Assembly (NCBI GenBank): GCA_026417735.1
Contig: JAOACR010000009.1
Coordinates: forward strand, 1-64,000
Length of the DNA stretch: 64,000 nucleotides
Reading direction: 5' to 3'
Source of the DNA: Kiritimatiellia bacterium
Lineage (GTDB): Bacteria > Verrucomicrobiota > Kiritimatiellia > PWTM01
Shown here piece after piece: positions 16,565 to 25,250 of this stretch (its first letter is position 1; each line of letters starts with the position of its first letter). Below the pieces are notes generated by a model. It was not told the DNA's origin, ran no database searches, and saw only the letters and a list, made by a program, of their open reading frames with translations. The translations under genes and the position numbers were made by a program.

Positions 16565-17577
16565 AAGCGATTGCGCCGGGCAAGTTGATCTTGAGCGGTG
16601 AGCACGCGGTCGTCTACGGGCGGCCTGCGCTCGCGATGGCCATCGACCGCAGCGCGGTCGCAGAGATCGAGACTGGCGCGATCAGCGGCGACGCCCGGGT
16701 CTGCTTTCAGCTGGGCGACTTCCAGGTGCGCGAGTCGTACACGCTGATGGCGCTGCGCGATTTTCAGCGCCGCGTCCGCCGGAACTACGAGCTCTTCCTC
16801 GAAGGACGGCTGACGATCCGCCAGGTGCTGCGCAAGCCGATCGAACTCATCCAGTACGCATTCATTATCATCCTCGACGGCCTCCACCTGAAACTCAGCC
16901 ACGGCCTGGACATCCGGCTTCGGTCGAACATCCCGATGGGCTGCGGCCTGGGCTCGTCCGCCGCAGCGATTCTCTCCGTGCTGCGCGGTATCGGGCACTA
17001 CTTCCGCGTCGAATTTCGTCCGGACTGGTACTACCAGTACAGCCTCGAGGTGGAACGACTTCAGCATGGCCACCCGAGCGGCGTGGACACGTACATCTCA
17101 CTTCACGGCGGCTGCGCGCGCTTCGAACGCGGTGCGGCCGAACGGCGTCCGTTGCCCCGCTTGCCGCTGACCCTCGTGCAAACCGGCACACCGGAAACCA
17201 CGACGGGGGAATGCGTCGCGGAAGTCCGGCGGCGCTACGGTGAGACGTCCTCGATTTGGGACGACTTCGGCGCGGTGACCACCGAAATGGAGCATGCGCT
17301 CGCGCGCAACGATGCCTTAGTCTTGCGCGACGCGGTTCGCAAGAACCACCAGCTGCTGCACCGGCTCGGCGTGGTGCCCGATCGTGTCCACCGCTTCATC
17401 GAAGCGGTCGAAAGACGCGGTGGTGCGGCGAAGGTCTGCGGCGCCGGCGCGGTCGGCGGCGACCGCGCGGGGATCGTGTGGGTGGTGGGCGACGCGCCGA
17501 TCGCGGATCTCTGCGATACGTACGGCTACTCGCTGATCACCGCGCGAGGCGAGCCACTGGGCGCGCGGATCGTCTGA
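16561..17577 (+). CDS. mevalonate kinase (GHMP kinase)
   Basis: Phosphorylates mevalonate to 5-phosphomevalonate. The 338-residue GHMP kinase opens with APGKLILSGEHAVVYGRPAL, has the ATP loop PMGCGLGSSAAAIL, the catalytic Asp in HPSGVDTYISLHGG, and the third motif KVCGAGAVGGDRAG. It starts with GTG in a GTGA overlap with mvaS. The region around residues 60-115 contains an extra helical segment (LMALRDFQRRVRRNYELF). Phosphomevalonate kinase and diphosphomevalonate decarboxylase are not found, so the lower pathway is encoded elsewhere or uses variants. Archaeal-type or bacterial mevalonate kinase is the best reading; another GHMP sugar kinase is unlikely in this operon. Confidence 0.88.
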   Translation: MKAIAPGKLILSGEHAVVYGRPALAMAIDRSAVAEIETGAISGDARVCFQLGDFQVRESYTLMALRDFQRRVRRNYELFLEGRLTIRQVLRKPIELIQYAFIIILDGLHLKLSHGLDIRLRSNIPMGCGLGSSAAAILSVLRGIGHYFRVEFRPDWYYQYSLEVERLQHGHPSGVDTYISLHGGCARFERGAAERRPLPRLPLTLVQTGTPETTTGECVAEVRRRYGETSSIWDDFGAVTTEMEHALARNDALVLRDAVRKNHQLLHRLGVVPDRVHRFIEAVERRGGAAKVCGAGAVGGDRAGIVWVVGDAPIADLCDTYGYSLITARGEPLGARIV

Positions 17578-17663
17578 CTCGCGGCGTTTCCCCTCGCTCC
17601 CTTGCCGTTCGTCGCCCGAGGATTCCGCCCCCGTTGCCGGTGCCGGCCCAGCCAAGACGTCCC

Positions 17664-17804
17664 TCAGGGAACCCAGCGCAGCCGGAGGACGATTGGACCG
17701 CGTGGCAGCACCACCTCCACGTCGACCAGCTTCTCACCCGGCTGGACCGCCTCGACCCGTATTCGGTGGCTTCGGAGTCGCCGATGGCGCGCCCGAACGT
17801 TCAA
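17664..17804 (-). CDS. possible small hypothetical protein
   Basis: A 46-codon frame just downstream of the FAD/Fe-S gene stop, starting at a TTG 8 bases after GGGAG. The second half reads RVEAVQPGEKLVDVEVVLPR with mostly G or C third bases, as in neighbouring genes. The first half is a plain Arg-rich run. Nothing in it is recognisable. It may be only chance open sequence in a convergent gap; no terminator is seen between 17578 and 17815. Confidence 0.2.
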   Translation of the reverse strand: MNVRARHRRLRSHRIRVEAVQPGEKLVDVEVVLPRGPIVLRLRWVP

Positions 17805-17815
17805 TTTGTTGCTCC

Positions 17816-20770
17816 CTATGCTTCCTGAGGGGGCCGCAGACCGAGCGAAAACGCCAGCAGCTCAGGGAGCGACCATGCCCGCCGCCCGGTACCGTCCAAA
17901 ATCTGCCGTCGGCAGCTGGTGCCGGTCGCACAGATCCACGCTTCTGGTTCGCGCCGGATCGCCGGAAACAGAATCTGGTTCGCAAGACGCATGGAGAGCT
18001 CGTAGTGCTCCTCCTCGTACCCGAACGCGCCCGCCATCCCGCAGCAGGCGGTCGCCAGCTCCGTGATGCGCAGGTTCGGGATGAGCGCCAGCGCCCGTCG
18101 GGTCCCCGCCGAACCCACCAACGCTTTCTGGTGACAATGCACATGCAGTAGCGCGTGCGCGACCGGCAGCGGCCGCCATGCCGCACGCTCACCGGCGTCT
18201 TCGGTTTCCGCGATCAAATCGTCGAACAGTTGGCAGGCTTCTTTCACGCGCAGCGCCGCGCCACGCACCGCCGGTGAGACGAGGTCCGGCGCCTCGTCCA
18301 CGAACGTCAGCAGCGCGGAAGGTTCCAGGCCGACGATCCGAACCCCCTGCGACGCCCATCGATCTAAACACTTCACCGCCCGGTCCAGCCGCCGCCTCGC
18401 AACCCGCAGAAACCCCTTCGAAATCCATGAGCGAGCCGATTCGACACCCGTCACCGCCTCGACCTGCCATCCCAGCGCCTCCAGCACCGACACCGCCGCC
18501 CAGGCGATTTCCGGCTCCAACGAATCCGTGAATTCGTCACAATAAAGAACGAGCGTCCCACGGGGGCCTTTCGTCGGCGTGCGGCGGCGATGCCAGTTCT
18601 CGGCAAACGTCTCCGTCGCGTACGCCGGCAAGGTGCGCTGCGGTGCGATTCGGAGAACGCGCTTCACGACCGGCAGGTTGACCAGCCTCGCCGTGAGGCG
18701 GGGGGCGAGACGCGCGCCGCGCGCCAGCGTTGCAAACGCGGCGAACACCCGACTGCGGAGATCCGGCCGACACCGATCATGGTGATGTTGCAGCCACTCG
18801 GCCTTGATGCGAGCCATGTCCACGCCAGAGGGGCACTCCGTGCGGCATCCCTTGCACATCACGCACGTATCGAGCACCGCCGCAACGTCCTTATCCAACC
18901 ACGCCATCTGCTCGTCACCCGCGGTGAGCGCCTGGCGCAAAAGGTTGGCGCGGGCCCGAGTGGTCATCGCCTCATCACCGGTCGCCATGTAGGTGGGGCA
19001 CATCAGTCCGCGGCCGCTGCTTTGCCGACACTGGCCGACACCGTTGCAGGCCTCCACCGCTCGCACATATCCGAGCGTGCGGGACCAGTCGTACTCCGTG
19101 CGGACCTCCGGCGTACGGCTCGCCGGCGAGACCCGGAGGTCGGCGGTTAGCGGCCGCGGATCCACAATCTTGCCCGGGTTCAGCACTCCCTGCGGATCAA
19201 AGATCCGTTTGACCTCCTTGCACAGCTCATACAGCTCCGACCCCAATGCCTCCCGCAGGAACGGCGAGCGCAGCCGGCCATCGCCGTGCTCGCCCGAAAG
19301 CGACCCTCCGAACCGCCGGACCAACGGCACGACCGCCTCACAGAGTCGCTGAAACTTCTCGAAGTCGGTGGGCTCCTTCAGATTCAGCATCGGCCGGTAG
19401 TGCAACAGTCCCACGGAGGCATGTCCGTAGTACACGCAGGAACAGCCGATCGCTGCCATCAGCGCACCGATCTCGCGCACGAACTCCGCAAGGTCTTCTG
19501 GCGCGACGGCAATGTCTTCGATCGCGGTGGCGGGCTTCGCATCGCCGGGCACGCCGGTCAGTAGGCCGAGCCCCGCCTTGCGCAGCGCCCACACGCGGGC
19601 GATACGGCCAGCCGCTACGACCGGGCGGGCGTAGCCGAGCCCGGCCGCCGCGGCGTCCCGCTCCAACTCCGTCATCCGCCGGGCCAGTTCCGCCGCAGTC
19701 TCCGCCCACAGCTCCACCGCGAGCACCGCGCCAGGCACCCCGACCACCCAGAAGCGGTCACGGCGATATTCGGCGTGGTGCTCCGTCGCGTTCAGAAGCG
19801 CGCCGTCCATCAGTTCGATCGCGGCGGGACCGTGCGCCAGCAGCCGCGGCACCGCGGCGCAGGCCTCAAGCACCGAGCCGAAATGGATGCACATCAACCC
19901 CCGTTCCTTCGGCCGCGGTACCAGGCGCAGCTCCGCGGCAGTGACCAGTGCCAGCGTGCCCTCACTGCCGCAAATCAACCGCGCGAGGTTGAAGGGCGGA
20001 CCGTCTGGGACCCAGGGGCGTCCCGTCGCCAGCGCATCCAGCGCATACCCCGCGTTCCGGCGCCGCACCGACGGCTTGGGAGCGTTGCGCAGTATTACCT
20101 GGCGATGAAGATCCACCAGCCGCACGATGTCGCGCGTGATGCGGCCGATGGCGCTCGGCTCCTCCATCTGACGCCGCAGCGCCTCGTCATCTAAAGGCCC
20201 CAGCCGCGCAAGCTCGCCATCGGCCAGCACCACTTCCAGTCCTTCCACGTGATCGCGGGTGGTCCCGAACAGCACGGAGAATGCGCCGCACGAGTTGTTG
20301 CCGATCATCCCCCCGATTGCCGCCTGCCGCGATGTCGACGTGTCCGGCGCAAACATCAGACCGTACGGCGCAGCGGCATCGTTGAGGTCGTCCTGCACCA
20401 GCCCCGGCTCAACGACCGCCCGCCGCGCCACAGCGTCCATCTGCAGCACACGATTCATGTGCCGGGTGAACTCGACCACGAGGCCGTCGCCGACGCACTG
20501 CCCCGCAAGGCTCGTGCCGCCGCCTCGCGCGATCACCCCAAAGCCGTGCGCGGCCGCCGCGCGCACGATGGCCCTGCAGTCGCGCGCAGACCGCGGCCGC
20601 GCCACACCGAGCGGCCACTGCTCGTAGATTGAGGCGTCCTGCGCATACAACCGACGCGCCAGCGCAGAAAGGTCCAGCTCGCCTTCGAGTTCCGTTGCCA
20701 GCGTGGCCGCCCAGCCCGGCTCACCGCACGGATGTGCCGGCGACATCTTTTTCTCTGCACCCGTCAGCAT
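17816..20770 (-). CDS. FAD-linked oxidoreductase with Fe-S and CCG domains (GlcD/YdiJ type)
   Basis: A 984-residue fusion of a flavin 2-hydroxyacid dehydrogenase and a glycolate-oxidase-like Fe-S subunit. The N-terminal PCMH-type FAD domain has RPRSARDCRAIVRAA, IARGGGTSLAGQCVG and IGGMIGNNSCGAFSVLFGTT. The FAD-oxidase C domain includes YYGHASVGLLHYRPMLNL, GGSLSGEHGDGRLRS and GVLNPGKIVD. Two 4Fe-4S motifs follow (CNGVGQCRQ and CVMCKGCRTECPSGVD). A CCG-type C-terminus has HCHQKALVG, TACCGMAGAFGYE and CATGTSCRRQ. Electrons likely pass from a 2-hydroxyacid to quinone or another carrier. It starts 7 bases after the DUF5060 gene stop; a second ATG at 20746 is equally possible. D-lactate, glycolate or 2-hydroxyglutarate are candidate substrates. 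Confidence 0.9.
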   Translation of the reverse strand: MLTGAEKKMSPAHPCGEPGWAATLATELEGELDLSALARRLYAQDASIYEQWPLGVARPRSARDCRAIVRAAAAHGFGVIARGGGTSLAGQCVGDGLVVEFTRHMNRVLQMDAVARRAVVEPGLVQDDLNDAAAPYGLMFAPDTSTSRQAAIGGMIGNNSCGAFSVLFGTTRDHVEGLEVVLADGELARLGPLDDEALRRQMEEPSAIGRITRDIVRLVDLHRQVILRNAPKPSVRRRNAGYALDALATGRPWVPDGPPFNLARLICGSEGTLALVTAAELRLVPRPKERGLMCIHFGSVLEACAAVPRLLAHGPAAIELMDGALLNATEHHAEYRRDRFWVVGVPGAVLAVELWAETAAELARRMTELERDAAAAGLGYARPVVAAGRIARVWALRKAGLGLLTGVPGDAKPATAIEDIAVAPEDLAEFVREIGALMAAIGCSCVYYGHASVGLLHYRPMLNLKEPTDFEKFQRLCEAVVPLVRRFGGSLSGEHGDGRLRSPFLREALGSELYELCKEVKRIFDPQGVLNPGKIVDPRPLTADLRVSPASRTPEVRTEYDWSRTLGYVRAVEACNGVGQCRQSSGRGLMCPTYMATGDEAMTTRARANLLRQALTAGDEQMAWLDKDVAAVLDTCVMCKGCRTECPSGVDMARIKAEWLQHHHDRCRPDLRSRVFAAFATLARGARLAPRLTARLVNLPVVKRVLRIAPQRTLPAYATETFAENWHRRRTPTKGPRGTLVLYCDEFTDSLEPEIAWAAVSVLEALGWQVEAVTGVESARSWISKGFLRVARRRLDRAVKCLDRWASQGVRIVGLEPSALLTFVDEAPDLVSPAVRGAALRVKEACQLFDDLIAETEDAGERAAWRPLPVAHALLHVHCHQKALVGSAGTRRALALIPNLRITELATACCGMAGAFGYEEEHYELSMRLANQILFPAIRREPEAWICATGTSCRRQILDGTGRRAWSLPELLAFSLGLRPPQEA

Positions 20771-20777
20771 CGCCGGT

Positions 20778-22670
20778 TCATTGCCGACGAATGACGGCCA
20801 GCCAGTCCTCGTCCGGCTCCGCCGGAGGAGGACCGAGCGCCACACGAGCTCCCCCCTCCACCTCCCGCCGGGGATCCGCCAACATCGGCATGTCCGCTCG
20901 AGGATTGAACCACCAGACGCGGTACCGGCCGGAAGTGCGGGAAAGATCCAGCGTGATCGTTCCGCCCCGTGGCAGATACACCAGATACAATGCGTCCGGC
21001 TTCGCGAAGCAGTAGGCGGTGTTCGATCGCTTCGGGTTGGCGACCAACTCGTCCAGGTTCCGCATCTCATCAACGGGGATCGCCTCGCGCCGGAAGAACT
21101 CCAGTGCGCGACGCGCGTCTGCCCACGAGCGCTCGCGACTGCGGAAGTCTTCGCAATCAAGATCCGTCTGAGGAAGTTGGTAACCGAAGTAGTATTCCAC
21201 TCCCTCCGCACCGGCCATCAATGCGCCCCATAGGCAGTACCGCCGAATGTCGTGCCGCGTGTATTGTCCGCCCTCCCGGCTGCCAGCGGGGCGCGCAACG
21301 CCGTCGAAACCGTTCCATCCTTCGTCGGGTGGCACTCCGAGTTCGGCAGGGTTTTGCTCGTCGTTCGCGACCACCCACGGATGGCCGGCGGCTGTGGACT
21401 CGCAGATCCACTGCCAGCACAAACGGTGGGTCGCATTCCAGTGGTTCTGGAGCGATACGCCCGTGAGCACTTCGGGCCGGCCGAGCAACGGGCGATACAC
21501 CCGCTCCTGCTGGCCGGGATAGGTGTGCACAACCACGTGGTGGCCATATGAATCCAGCATGCGCAAATAGCGCGCCATCTCAGCAATCTCCTCGGTCGAA
21601 AGGGTGCACTCCTCGCCAAGATTCCACGTGAGCGCCGGCAAATGCCCAAACCGCGCAACCATCTCCCGTAGATACAGCCGGCGTTCCGGGCCGGTCCGTC
21701 CGCCGTCCAGCGACGTCGCAACCGGGCTGGCCCTCTTCTCTGGCGGTCGATCGTCATCGTTCTCCGTTTCCTGCAGCTTCAAGTGCAGATGGAGTCCCCG
21801 GCGGGCCGCATGCTCGAAGACCAGCTGCCACTGGTCGAGCTTCGAGCAGTCGTAGTGCCACTTGTCGTCCCGTGAGCGAAACGGCCAGACGTTGTCGCCG
21901 TCACCACCGGCGTTGTACAGCAGCATCGAGACCGTGTTCAGGCCGACCGCCGCCAGGTAGTTCAGCGCGCCGATGAGACCTTTCCCGCGGTCGCCACGCC
22001 AGAGGGGGTCTCCCGGCCGCCAGTCGCGCCAGTGTGGCGCCCAGGTTTTCAGCGGTGCGTTATGCCGGCGCGCTTCCGTTCCATCAAAATCCGCAAATGC
22101 CAGCAGGGTCTCCGGCGCATCGGGACCGGCCTTCAGGAACCAGCTGCCATCGCCCGCGAACCGACGGTAACGCGTGCCGGTCGTTACCAGCCGACCGCGC
22201 GCGCGGAGGTCTGGCGGTGACTTGTCCGACAGGCCGATCTCCAGCTCGCCGTGCAAGCCGTGCCACGGCAGCACCGGCTCGCCGGCGACGTCCCGAATCG
22301 CCGCGCCGCGTCCGCGCACGAACTCCACCCTCCATTCCCAGCGCCCCGGCAGATCGGGCGAAAACTTCACCCGCCAGGCGTCGCCCCGGTCCGCGCCAGT
22401 CTGCGCCGCCCGACCGTCGGCGGCAAAATAGCCGGGCACACGGCGCGGCGGCGCCCCACCCTCGTGGCGGAACGTTACGACCAACCGATAGTCGCGAAAC
22501 GGATTCGGGTCGTCGTCCGTCTCAGCGGCGACAGGGCCCCGGAACGTCAGACTGACCGCATGCCACTGCTTCAGCTCCCCCTCGACCTCCGGCCCTGTCG
22601 CAGCGTCAGCCGTCCACACGCTCATACCGGCCAACAAACAGGCGACGACTCTGTGGCGTACCGCTGGCAT
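20778..22670 (-). CDS. secreted DUF5060-domain glycoside hydrolase-like protein
   Basis: A 630-residue exported protein with a signal peptide (VVACLLAGMSVWTADA). An N-terminal DUF5060 beta-sandwich shows WHAVSLTFRGP, NPFRDYRLVVTF and SPDLPGRWEWRVEF. A TIM-barrel of the apiosidase-like class (GH140-related) follows, with VGLNTVSMLLYNAGGDGDN, LTWNLGEECTLSTEE (candidate acid/base Glu), HTYPGQQERVYRP and WVVANDEQNPAELG (candidate nucleophile). A C-terminal putative collagen-binding-domain sandwich has YLVYLPRGGTITLDLS and RYRVWWFNPR. AGGAGGA precedes the ATG. It lies between a DUF1080 protein and the FAD/Fe-S gene in one operon, suggesting plant- or algal-polysaccharide breakdown. Confidence 0.85.
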   Translation of the reverse strand: MPAVRHRVVACLLAGMSVWTADAATGPEVEGELKQWHAVSLTFRGPVAAETDDDPNPFRDYRLVVTFRHEGGAPPRRVPGYFAADGRAAQTGADRGDAWRVKFSPDLPGRWEWRVEFVRGRGAAIRDVAGEPVLPWHGLHGELEIGLSDKSPPDLRARGRLVTTGTRYRRFAGDGSWFLKAGPDAPETLLAFADFDGTEARRHNAPLKTWAPHWRDWRPGDPLWRGDRGKGLIGALNYLAAVGLNTVSMLLYNAGGDGDNVWPFRSRDDKWHYDCSKLDQWQLVFEHAARRGLHLHLKLQETENDDDRPPEKRASPVATSLDGGRTGPERRLYLREMVARFGHLPALTWNLGEECTLSTEEIAEMARYLRMLDSYGHHVVVHTYPGQQERVYRPLLGRPEVLTGVSLQNHWNATHRLCWQWICESTAAGHPWVVANDEQNPAELGVPPDEGWNGFDGVARPAGSREGGQYTRHDIRRYCLWGALMAGAEGVEYYFGYQLPQTDLDCEDFRSRERSWADARRALEFFRREAIPVDEMRNLDELVANPKRSNTAYCFAKPDALYLVYLPRGGTITLDLSRTSGRYRVWWFNPRADMPMLADPRREVEGGARVALGPPPAEPDEDWLAVIRRQ

Positions 22671-22713
22671 TGCGCAAATCCTCCTGAGGGCCCCGGACGG
22701 TGCACCCTCCTCA

Positions 22714-23442
22714 TCAGTCCGCCAGCGGCGCCACCATCTCCGGCGGCGGATCCGTAGAGGGCAACTCCCGGATCCGGATGTTGCGAAATTCGACGGGGCT
22801 GCCCTCGGCTTCCAGGCAGATGTACCCCTTCCTCCAGACGCAGTTCGAACCGCCGGACACCACCGCGCCATTCACGGCGAGCGTCACCACCCCGTTGCTG
22901 GCGGTGATTCGGTAATGATTCCACTCCGGAGATCCCCGCGTCCGACGCTCACGAGGGAAACTGCGCATCTTGCCATCATTCGGCTCAAACGGTGTCATCG
23001 TCGCGCCCATGATCGCGAACACATCACCGTCAGTGGTAAACCAGCCGGCCTGTTTTCCGGAAGCGACGTAGTTCGTATAGAATTGGTGGTCGAGGATCTG
23101 CACCTCGATCGCTTTGGGAAACGGTTGACCCGGCGCCGGCGCTGGAGAAGCCCAGATCATCACACCGGAGTTCCCCGCCGGCCGCAGATGCCGCCATTCC
23201 AGCTCCAGAACAAAGTTCTCGTACTGCCGATCCGTCCGAATGACGCCGATCGGCGTACCAGTACAGTGCAGGATCCCTTGCTCGCGAACCTGCCAGGTTT
23301 CCGGCGAAGTGTTCACGTCCACCCAGCCGGCGAGATCCCGGCCATTGAAGAGCGGGCGAAACCCGTTCTCTTCCGTACCACTCCCCGCGCGCATCACCAA
23401 CGCGATGCACGCGACAACACTCCATGCGACAGCTCGGCTCAC
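22714..23442 (-). CDS. DUF1080 protein (3-keto-disaccharide hydrolase family)
   Basis: A secreted concanavalin-like beta-sandwich of about 242 residues. Family marks are FRPLFNGRDLAGWVDVN, ENFVLELEWRHLRPAGNSGV, KAIEVQILDHQFYTN and SPEWNHYRITASNGVVTLAVNG, ending in VEFRNIRIREL. A hydrophobic signal (VAWSVVACIALVM) follows the start. The start is taken as GTG at 23442 because AAGGAG stands 8 bases before it; an upstream ATG adds residues without signal character. DUF1080 members are reported as 3-keto-glycoside hydrolases, common in PVC bacteria. First gene of the minus-strand sugar operon. Confidence 0.9.
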   Translation of the reverse strand: MSRAVAWSVVACIALVMRAGSGTEENGFRPLFNGRDLAGWVDVNTSPETWQVREQGILHCTGTPIGVIRTDRQYENFVLELEWRHLRPAGNSGVMIWASPAPAPGQPFPKAIEVQILDHQFYTNYVASGKQAGWFTTDGDVFAIMGATMTPFEPNDGKMRSFPRERRTRGSPEWNHYRITASNGVVTLAVNGAVVSGGSNCVWRKGYICLEAEGSPVEFRNIRIRELPSTDPPPEMVAPLAD

Positions 23443-23539
23443 AGCGTCGACTCCTTGCGCGCGGCCCAGGACGGATCCGAGCCTAGCCCATCGACCCGCA
23501 GCTGTCGAACCTTCGGGGATGACCGCAGCGCGGGAACGC

Positions 23540-23569
23540 AAAAAAGCGCGGGCCCCTGAGGACCCGCGC
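23540..23569 (-). terminator. intrinsic terminator of the hsp20 operon
   Basis: On the minus strand: GCGCGGG stem, 10-base interior that extends the pairing past one mismatch, CCCGCGC, then six Ts. It lies 18 bases past the stop of the last hsp20 gene. Confidence 0.9.
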
Positions 23570-23586
23570 GGTCCGTTCGAGCCGCG

Positions 23587-24093
23587 TTATGCCTCTTTCA
23601 CGGGGATCACGCGCCGCTGCGACTTCGCCTCGGGCGTCTTCGGCAGCACCACGGTCAAGACGCCGTTCTTGAACTTCGCCTCGACCTTTTCGAGATCGAG
23701 ACCCGCCGGCAGCGGAATCTCGCGCTCGAAGCGGCCGTACGCCCGCTCGACGAGGTGATAGCTGCGCTTCTTCTCCTCGCGTTCCTGCTTCTTCTCGCCA
23801 CGGATCACCAGCACGTCGTTGTCCACCGAGACCTCCACGTCCTTCTCCGAGAGGCCCGGGAGTTCCGCGGCCACCCGCAGCTCGTCGTCGGTCTCGGAGA
23901 CTTCAACGGACGGCGAGACGAACGCGGAAGGTCCGCGCCAGGCGGGCCATCCGCGGAACGTCTGTTCGATGTCGCGGAAGAAGCTGTCAAACAGCGAGGT
24001 CATCTCCCGATGCAGCGCATCGAACGGACTCTCTTCAGCCCGGGCCGGCGCTGCGCCGCGCCCGCGCCGCCAAGGGATCAGGCTACGGCTCAT
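23587..24093 (-). CDS. Hsp20 small heat-shock protein
   Basis: ATP-independent holdase of 168 residues. The N-terminal arm holds SPFDALHREMTSLFDSFFRD. The alpha-crystallin domain runs from about residue 58 (PSVEVSETDDELRVAAELPG) to the signature VEAKFKNGVLTVVLPK, followed by a short basic tail ending RRVIPVKEA with the IxV-type anchor. Third gene of a three-hsp20 operon, 51 bases after the second. Followed by a strong terminator. Of the three this is closest to the canonical class A bacterial form. Confidence 0.95.
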   Translation of the reverse strand: MSRSLIPWRRGRGAAPARAEESPFDALHREMTSLFDSFFRDIEQTFRGWPAWRGPSAFVSPSVEVSETDDELRVAAELPGLSEKDVEVSVDNDVLVIRGEKKQEREEKKRSYHLVERAYGRFEREIPLPAGLDLEKVEAKFKNGVLTVVLPKTPEAKSQRRVIPVKEA

Positions 24094-24144
24094 GGTTCAT
24101 TCCTCCTTCCTTTTCGCAGTTTGACCTCTCTGCCGCCATACCGG

Positions 24145-24543
24145 TCATTCGGCCTCCACCTTGATCGGTTTCGGACGAACTTCCGGCGCAAACGGCAGCG
24201 TCACTGTCAACACCCCGTTTTTCATCTGCGCCCGCACGTGATCGCGATCCACCGGTACATGAATCGCGAACGAGCGCTCATAGTCCCGGACACAAAACTC
24301 CTCCAGATCCGGCGACACCATCTCCGGTTGGCCGGACGGCGCGGTGCCACGGATTCGCAGCACCTCGTCATCCAGCTCGACGTTCACGCACGACTGGTCC
24401 AGCCCTGGCAGATCGGCCACCACGACGATCGCCTCGTCCGTCTCGTAGATGTCCGTTGCCGGGGTCACGACCGGCCGATCCCGGATCGCGTCCACCGCGC
24501 GGGGTTCCGTGTCCTTCACCGATACCGCCCTTGTCTCCGTCAT
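24145..24543 (-). CDS. Hsp20 small heat-shock protein, short-arm paralogue
   Basis: A 132-residue Hsp20. The N-terminal arm is short and lacks the Phe-rich helix of the neighbour gene. The alpha-crystallin domain has PATDIYETDEAIVVVADLPG, VNVELDDEVLRIRG and the signature VRAQMKNGVLTVTLPF; the C-terminal anchor is RPKPIKVEAE. The start is set by GGAGGTG five bases before MTETRAV; another in-frame ATG lies 5 codons upstream. It is 19 bases downstream of the first hsp20 gene. Confidence 0.94.
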   Translation of the reverse strand: MTETRAVSVKDTEPRAVDAIRDRPVVTPATDIYETDEAIVVVADLPGLDQSCVNVELDDEVLRIRGTAPSGQPEMVSPDLEEFCVRDYERSFAIHVPVDRDHVRAQMKNGVLTVTLPFAPEVRPKPIKVEAE

Positions 24544-24562
24544 GGTCACACCTCCCATCCGA

Positions 24563-24988
24563 CTATTCGGCTGTGACCGCCACCGTACGAGGTTTCGTCG
24601 CCTCGCGCCGGGGCAGCGTCACGGTCAGAACGCCGTTTTTGTGCGAAGCCGTGACCTTGTCGGCTTCGACCTCCCACGGCAGCCGCAGCGACCGCGCGAA
24701 TGAGCCCGTCGCCCTCTCCTGGCGGTGGACCTCCTTCGCAGTGTCCGGAATCGCCGACGGCCGCTCACCCTCAATCGTCAGCACGTCACCGGCTACCGAT
24801 ACTTTCACCGACGCCGGGTCAACGCCCGGAAGTTCCACCTGGACTACTGCCGACTCGTCATCCGCCTTCGCGTTCATCCGCGGGAAGACGTCCGCCGGCC
24901 GACAGTAGGCATCGAGCAGCCGGTTCATTTCGCGCTGGAACCTCATCAGGTCCACGATCGGATCCCACAGCATGTCAGTCATTCTCAT
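24563..24988 (-). CDS. Hsp20 small heat-shock protein, first of operon
   Basis: A 141-residue Hsp20. The arm carries WDPIVDLMRFQREMNRLLDA. The alpha-crystallin domain includes VVQVELPGVDPASVKVSVAG and SFARSLRLPWEVEADKV, with the signature VTASHKNGVLTVTLPR. The tail ends TKPRTVAVTAE. GGAGGTG six bases before MRMTDML supports this start over two upstream ATGs. It faces clpB across about 260 bases, which suits shared stress control. The three Hsp20 proteins differ clearly in arm and loop sequence and may co-assemble. Confidence 0.94.
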   Translation of the reverse strand: MRMTDMLWDPIVDLMRFQREMNRLLDAYCRPADVFPRMNAKADDESAVVQVELPGVDPASVKVSVAGDVLTIEGERPSAIPDTAKEVHRQERATGSFARSLRLPWEVEADKVTASHKNGVLTVTLPRREATKPRTVAVTAE

Positions 24989-25068
24989 CGCCGGCACCTC
25001 CATTCTTTCGTCGCCGCCAATTTCTTCAGCACTGTGCATGCCAAGCGCAAAGCGTAAATCTTATATCA

Positions 25069-25096
25069 TTGCACAAAAACATTTTGCGTATATAAA
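25069..25096 (+). promoter_or_regulatory. clpB promoter in AT-rich divergent region
   Basis: TTGCAC at 25069-25074, 16 bases, TATAAA at 25091-25096. This is the most AT-rich stretch between the hsp20 operon and clpB. Predicted start of transcription is near 25103, giving a leader of about 140 bases. On the opposite strand TATAAG at 25065-25060 could serve the hsp20 operon, though its -35 is poor. No convincing CIRCE element or sigma-32 site is visible. Confidence 0.55.
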
Positions 25097-25250
25097 TCCA
25101 GATCGCCAGTGTCACAATGTCTCGCCGATACCGTTGTGCAGGGTTGCGTGTCTGGGCCTGGAGTGTCAAACTGTCCCTAATCGGGGGCCATCGTGTCTAT
25201 TTATGGATTGGCACTCGCACTGCTAGGGAGGAGGGGCAGAGGTGAATCAC

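Noticed and set aside
20771-21211. N-terminal extension of the FAD/Fe-S protein
   Set aside because: The frame stays open into the DUF5060 gene on the same strand, but in a different reading frame from that certain gene and without family similarity.
25209-25230. Possible CIRCE element before clpB (TTGGCACTC...)
   Set aside because: The left half resembles CIRCE, but the required inverted right half GAGTGCTAA is absent; what follows reads CACTGCTA in the wrong orientation.
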